A stretch of DNA of 64,000 nt from Erodium maritimum (Eukaryota > Streptophyta > Magnoliopsida > Geraniales > Geraniaceae), in assembly GCA_963921825.1 (NCBI GenBank), contig OY997589.1:76368523-76432522 (forward strand), read 5' to 3'. The notes below the pieces were generated by a model. That model was given only the letters and a program-made list of their open reading frames with translations. It had not been told where the DNA came from and did no database searches. Each line of letters starts with the position of its first letter. Within the stretch, counting starts at the first letter, position 1. This document shows, one piece after another, positions 61,533 through 64,000 of this stretch. The position numbers were made by a program, and so were the translations under genes.

Positions 61533-63197
61533 TCATATATTTTCTGCATCATACAAACTACTCTCTTGATTTTTGTGGTTAATACTTAGTTGCATTTGGT
61601 TCCTGATCAAACTCAACATTCTAAACAACTGTTCTGAACATGGACGAGTTTTATCATGAGCGGTAAATCTATGAAGCATACCAGATACCTCAACAGAGCT
61701 GAAAGCCGGCGACTTCTTCATCCCTCTCCTCTCCATAGCTTCCCTCGTCCTCCTCTTATCATCCCATCTCTTGGAAACAGCATAAACATTCGCTAACCCG
61801 ACATATCTCCCACCATGATCCGGTTCAAGCTCAATCAGCTTTCTACCGACCACTTCAGCAAGATCCACCTTGCCATGGTTCATGCAGCCACTCAGCAGAG
61901 CCCCAAGCATTGGAGCTGTGGGCTCCATAGGCATTTGGCACAACAACTCATATGCTTCCTCTACCTGGCCTGCTCGGGCCAACACATCGACCATACAGGC
62001 ATAGTGTTCGCTCTTAGGCCTCATCCCCTGCTTTACAATACAGTCTAAGAAATGCCAAGCCTTGCTCACTAATCCTCCATGAGCACAAGCACTCATCATG
62101 CACAGATAGGTGATCTCATCCGGGTTAATCCTGTTTCCTTGCATCTCAGCGAACAACTTGAAACAGTCTTCGACCAATCCATGGGTCGCGAGTCCTCCAA
62201 TCATAGCATTCCACATCAGCACATCGGCGTGTCTCATCAGACCTCCACGGAACACTCCCATTGCTTCCTCTATGGCTCCACATTTTGCAAACATGTCCAC
62301 GATTGAGGTGCGCAAGACCAGAGTGAAGGGCAAGTTGTTCTGGACAATGTAACGGTGCATAGTCCTCCCTTGCTCAAGCGCACCCAAGTGAGCACAAGCA
62401 CACAACACACTCACCATGGTCACTTCATTGGCTTTTTGACCCTCAACAAGCATCCTCTGAAAAAGTGCCATGGCCTCCCTATGCTCGCTGGACTTCACAT
62501 ACCCATCGATCAGAGAGCTCCAAGACACAACATCCTGCAAAGGCATTGATTCAAACAGCTCTCGAGCCAAACCCATGTCCCCGCACTTGGCATACCCATT
62601 CAACATAGCATTCCAAGAAACCAAGGTTCTTGTTGGCATTTCATCGAACACCTTGCGCGCGTAACCAACATCACCGCAAGCTGAGTACATGTGAATCAAG
62701 GAATTAGCCACAAAGCAGTCGAGGTGAAACCCAGATTTGGTAACTCGAGCTTGAAGAGAGAGACCCAATCGGAGCTCCCTGAGACGAGCAGCGGCCTTGG
62801 CGAGAAAAGGGAAGGTGAGATTGTCGGGGGAGAGGCCAAGTCTCAGCATTTGAACGAAGACGGAGATGGAGCTACGGGGCTCGTCGCTGAGGGAGAAACC
62901 CCGAACGATTGTGTTCCAATGAAACAAGGTCCGGTTGGAGAGATGGAGGAGGAAGCGATGAGAGTAATGGATGTCTCCATGGTGGGCGAGAGCAGAGAAA
63001 GAGAGGATTTTGGAAGCAATATGTTGGGAGTGGGAGTGATGAAGAGAGAGGGCAGAGGTGACGACGAGAATGGCATGGATTTGCTTGAGCTGTGACATGG
63101 AATTGCACTGGTCGACGAGTTGGGTCACCATTTCTAGGGTTTGGTTCAGATTGCTGGTAGCCATTCTGAACAATCCTCCTCCCGCCATGTCCAACAA
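61533..63197 (-). CDS. Pentatricopeptide repeat protein, PLS class with E-type C-terminus
   Basis: An intronless 554-aa protein. After MSQLKQIHAILV (about residues 34-45) come repeated PPR helices, for example SLIHMYSACGDVGYARKVFDEMP, AMLNGYAKCGDMGLARELFE, SIVDMFAKCGAIEEAM and CMVDVLARAGQVEEAYELL. An E/E+ tail follows (PMEPTAPMLGALLSGC...HRFTAHDKTRP) and there is no DYW deaminase domain. Such proteins bind organelle RNA and usually help C-to-U editing with a partner supplying the deaminase. The first two Met codons are close; Met1 (63197) and Met12 (MATSNLNQ) are both possible starts. By position in the block it may correspond to Arabidopsis At5g08305. The target RNA is not predictable here. 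Confidence 0.94.
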   Translation of the reverse strand: MLDMAGGGLFRMATSNLNQTLEMVTQLVDQCNSMSQLKQIHAILVVTSALSLHHSHSQHIASKILSFSALAHHGDIHYSHRFLLHLSNRTLFHWNTIVRGFSLSDEPRSSISVFVQMLRLGLSPDNLTFPFLAKAAARLRELRLGLSLQARVTKSGFHLDCFVANSLIHMYSACGDVGYARKVFDEMPTRTLVSWNAMLNGYAKCGDMGLARELFESMPLQDVVSWSSLIDGYVKSSEHREAMALFQRMLVEGQKANEVTMVSVLCACAHLGALEQGRTMHRYIVQNNLPFTLVLRTSIVDMFAKCGAIEEAMGVFRGGLMRHADVLMWNAMIGGLATHGLVEDCFKLFAEMQGNRINPDEITYLCMMSACAHGGLVSKAWHFLDCIVKQGMRPKSEHYACMVDVLARAGQVEEAYELLCQMPMEPTAPMLGALLSGCMNHGKVDLAEVVGRKLIELEPDHGGRYVGLANVYAVSKRWDDKRRTREAMERRGMKKSPAFSSVEVSGMLHRFTAHDKTRPCSEQLFRMLSLIRNQMQLSINHKNQESSLYDAENI

Positions 63198-63339
63198 GTT
63201 TACGGGTTCAGATTGTTTCGCAAAAATGAAGTCTAATACGAAGCTGGCCGGGATGATTGCAACAAGAGCAGAGTTTCCATCGGGTGAAAACCCAATATAT
63301 TATCTTATTATTATAATATCACCAAAGAAGAATGGAAGT

Positions 63340-63445
63340 CCAACATGAAAGTACTCAAATCCAACATGAGAGTATTCAAGACCAACAAAGAAGCATACAA
63401 GCTCAACAAGAAAGTATACAAACCCAAAGAAAGAACAAGAGCCCA
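63340..63445. repeat. Tandem repeat, about 21-22-bp unit
   Basis: Units of the form CCAACA(T/A)GA(A/G)AGTA(C/T)TCAA(A/G) recur at least four times. Located at the left edge of the putative LTR at the window end. Confidence 0.65.
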
Positions 63446-64000
63446 AGATGAAAGTTTAGTGAAGGAACAAGACAAAATTTCAATAAAACATGGAAAATGA
63501 AGATGCGTACAAGAGAAGAACATGAAAGAAAAAAGTGGGAGACAAGTGGAATCTTTGTAAGTTGCCAAAATAGTAAGATGCATTATCCTACTGGTTGTCA
63601 AAATAGTAAGAAGCATTATTGTAAGAATAGTAATGAGCATGATTGTAATAGTTGATGAGAAAGCCTATATAAAGAGCCTCATCCCCATGTAAAAACCAAG
63701 TTGCAAATTCCAGGAAGTTCAACTTTGAAGTTTCTCTCTATGGCTAGCTAAGCTCTCTTTCTACATCTATAATCTCTTACCACTCTTATCACATCCTTAG
63801 TAATCCATCTCCATAATACATAATTAGTATCATTCTACCCATATCCAAGATAGAAATTCGAAGGGTCTCGTTGAGCAATCACCTAGCACTGGTATCATCC
63901 CGCATGGACATGGAGTCGAAGGAGGGAGACTAGACCAGTTGAGCGTGTACTCCAGAACTTTGAAGTTCTATTAAGGTATGTTGGGATGAATTTTTCTACT
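63445..64000 (+). mobile_element. Possible LTR-element 5' end, running off the window
   Basis: A TATA box TATATAAA (63666-63673) lies about 215 bp before CTAGCA (63883-63888). One base later comes TGGTATCATCC (63890 on), which matches the first 8 bases of the tRNA-iMet primer site. The sequence after it would be the start of the interior. The left LTR border and the partner LTR are not visible, so this is tentative. Confidence 0.4.

Noticed and set aside
61815-63108. Several plus- and minus-strand frames within the PPR gene
   Set aside because: Antisense or shifted shadows of the 554-aa PPR frame, which has clear repeat periodicity.

Overview
This window looks like nuclear DNA from a dicot-type flowering plant. 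Coding regions are split by AT-rich introns with GT..AG borders, and genes are separated by kilobases of transposon debris. The gene set is plant-specific: a chloroplast-targeted tetrapyrrole enzyme, an E-type PPR protein, an SCPL carboxypeptidase and a JMJ25-like demethylase. I cannot name the species.

Supported host genes, left to right: a small membrane/coiled-coil protein (1993-2355, -) with a broken paralog at 7386-7680 (-); a SETD9-like SET-domain protein (7928-10982, +, 4 exons, 397 aa); a small GRF-type zinc-finger protein (26308-26879, +); a serine carboxypeptidase-like protein (36245-39640, +, 10 exons, 490 aa); hydroxymethylbilane synthase HEMC (41278-43844, -, 5 exons, 381 aa); a nicotinamidase/isochorismatase-family hydrolase (44084-44692, -, intronless); the U5 snRNP protein DIM1/YLS8 (44930-47830, +, 2 exons, 142 aa); a KDM3/JMJ25-like JmjC histone demethylase (55774-60731, +, 13 exons, 1043 aa); and an intronless E-type PPR protein (61533-63197, -). 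Exon chains for the five multi-exon genes were checked for reading phase at every junction. From memory, SCPL-HEMC-YLS8-PPR matches the order at Arabidopsis At5g08260-At5g08305, and the nicotinamidase next to SCPL matches the paired block near At5g23210-23230. The 36-63 kb part is therefore probably an old conserved block.

The remaining sequence is mostly mobile DNA. It includes a complete non-autonomous LTR retrotransposon with 343-bp LTRs and TTCGT target duplications (2492-5968), and a PIF/Harbinger element with a broken transposase (13944-17257). A second Harbinger-type element (30991-33292) carries only ORF1-like remnants. Several LINE-derived, GC-rich, internally deleted retroposons are present (18515-19777, 45481-46939, probably 13979-15392 and, antisense, 48260-49880), plus antisense LINE fragments (RNase H near 20 kb, ORF1 near 24 kb). 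There is also a MULE transposase relic (28.6-29.7 kb), a copia-type LTR (25677-25860), many MITEs, and minisatellites including a telomere-like TTTAGGG-rich array (52.3-52.7 kb).

The genes do not form one pathway. The nicotinamidase and YLS8 genes are divergent with only 237 bp between start codons, and the demethylase and PPR genes are convergent with a perfect 22-bp inverted repeat between them. I saw no convincing tRNA, rRNA or CRISPR features, and no clear new multi-gene system. The most interesting items are the mobile-element structures and how they sit in the genes.
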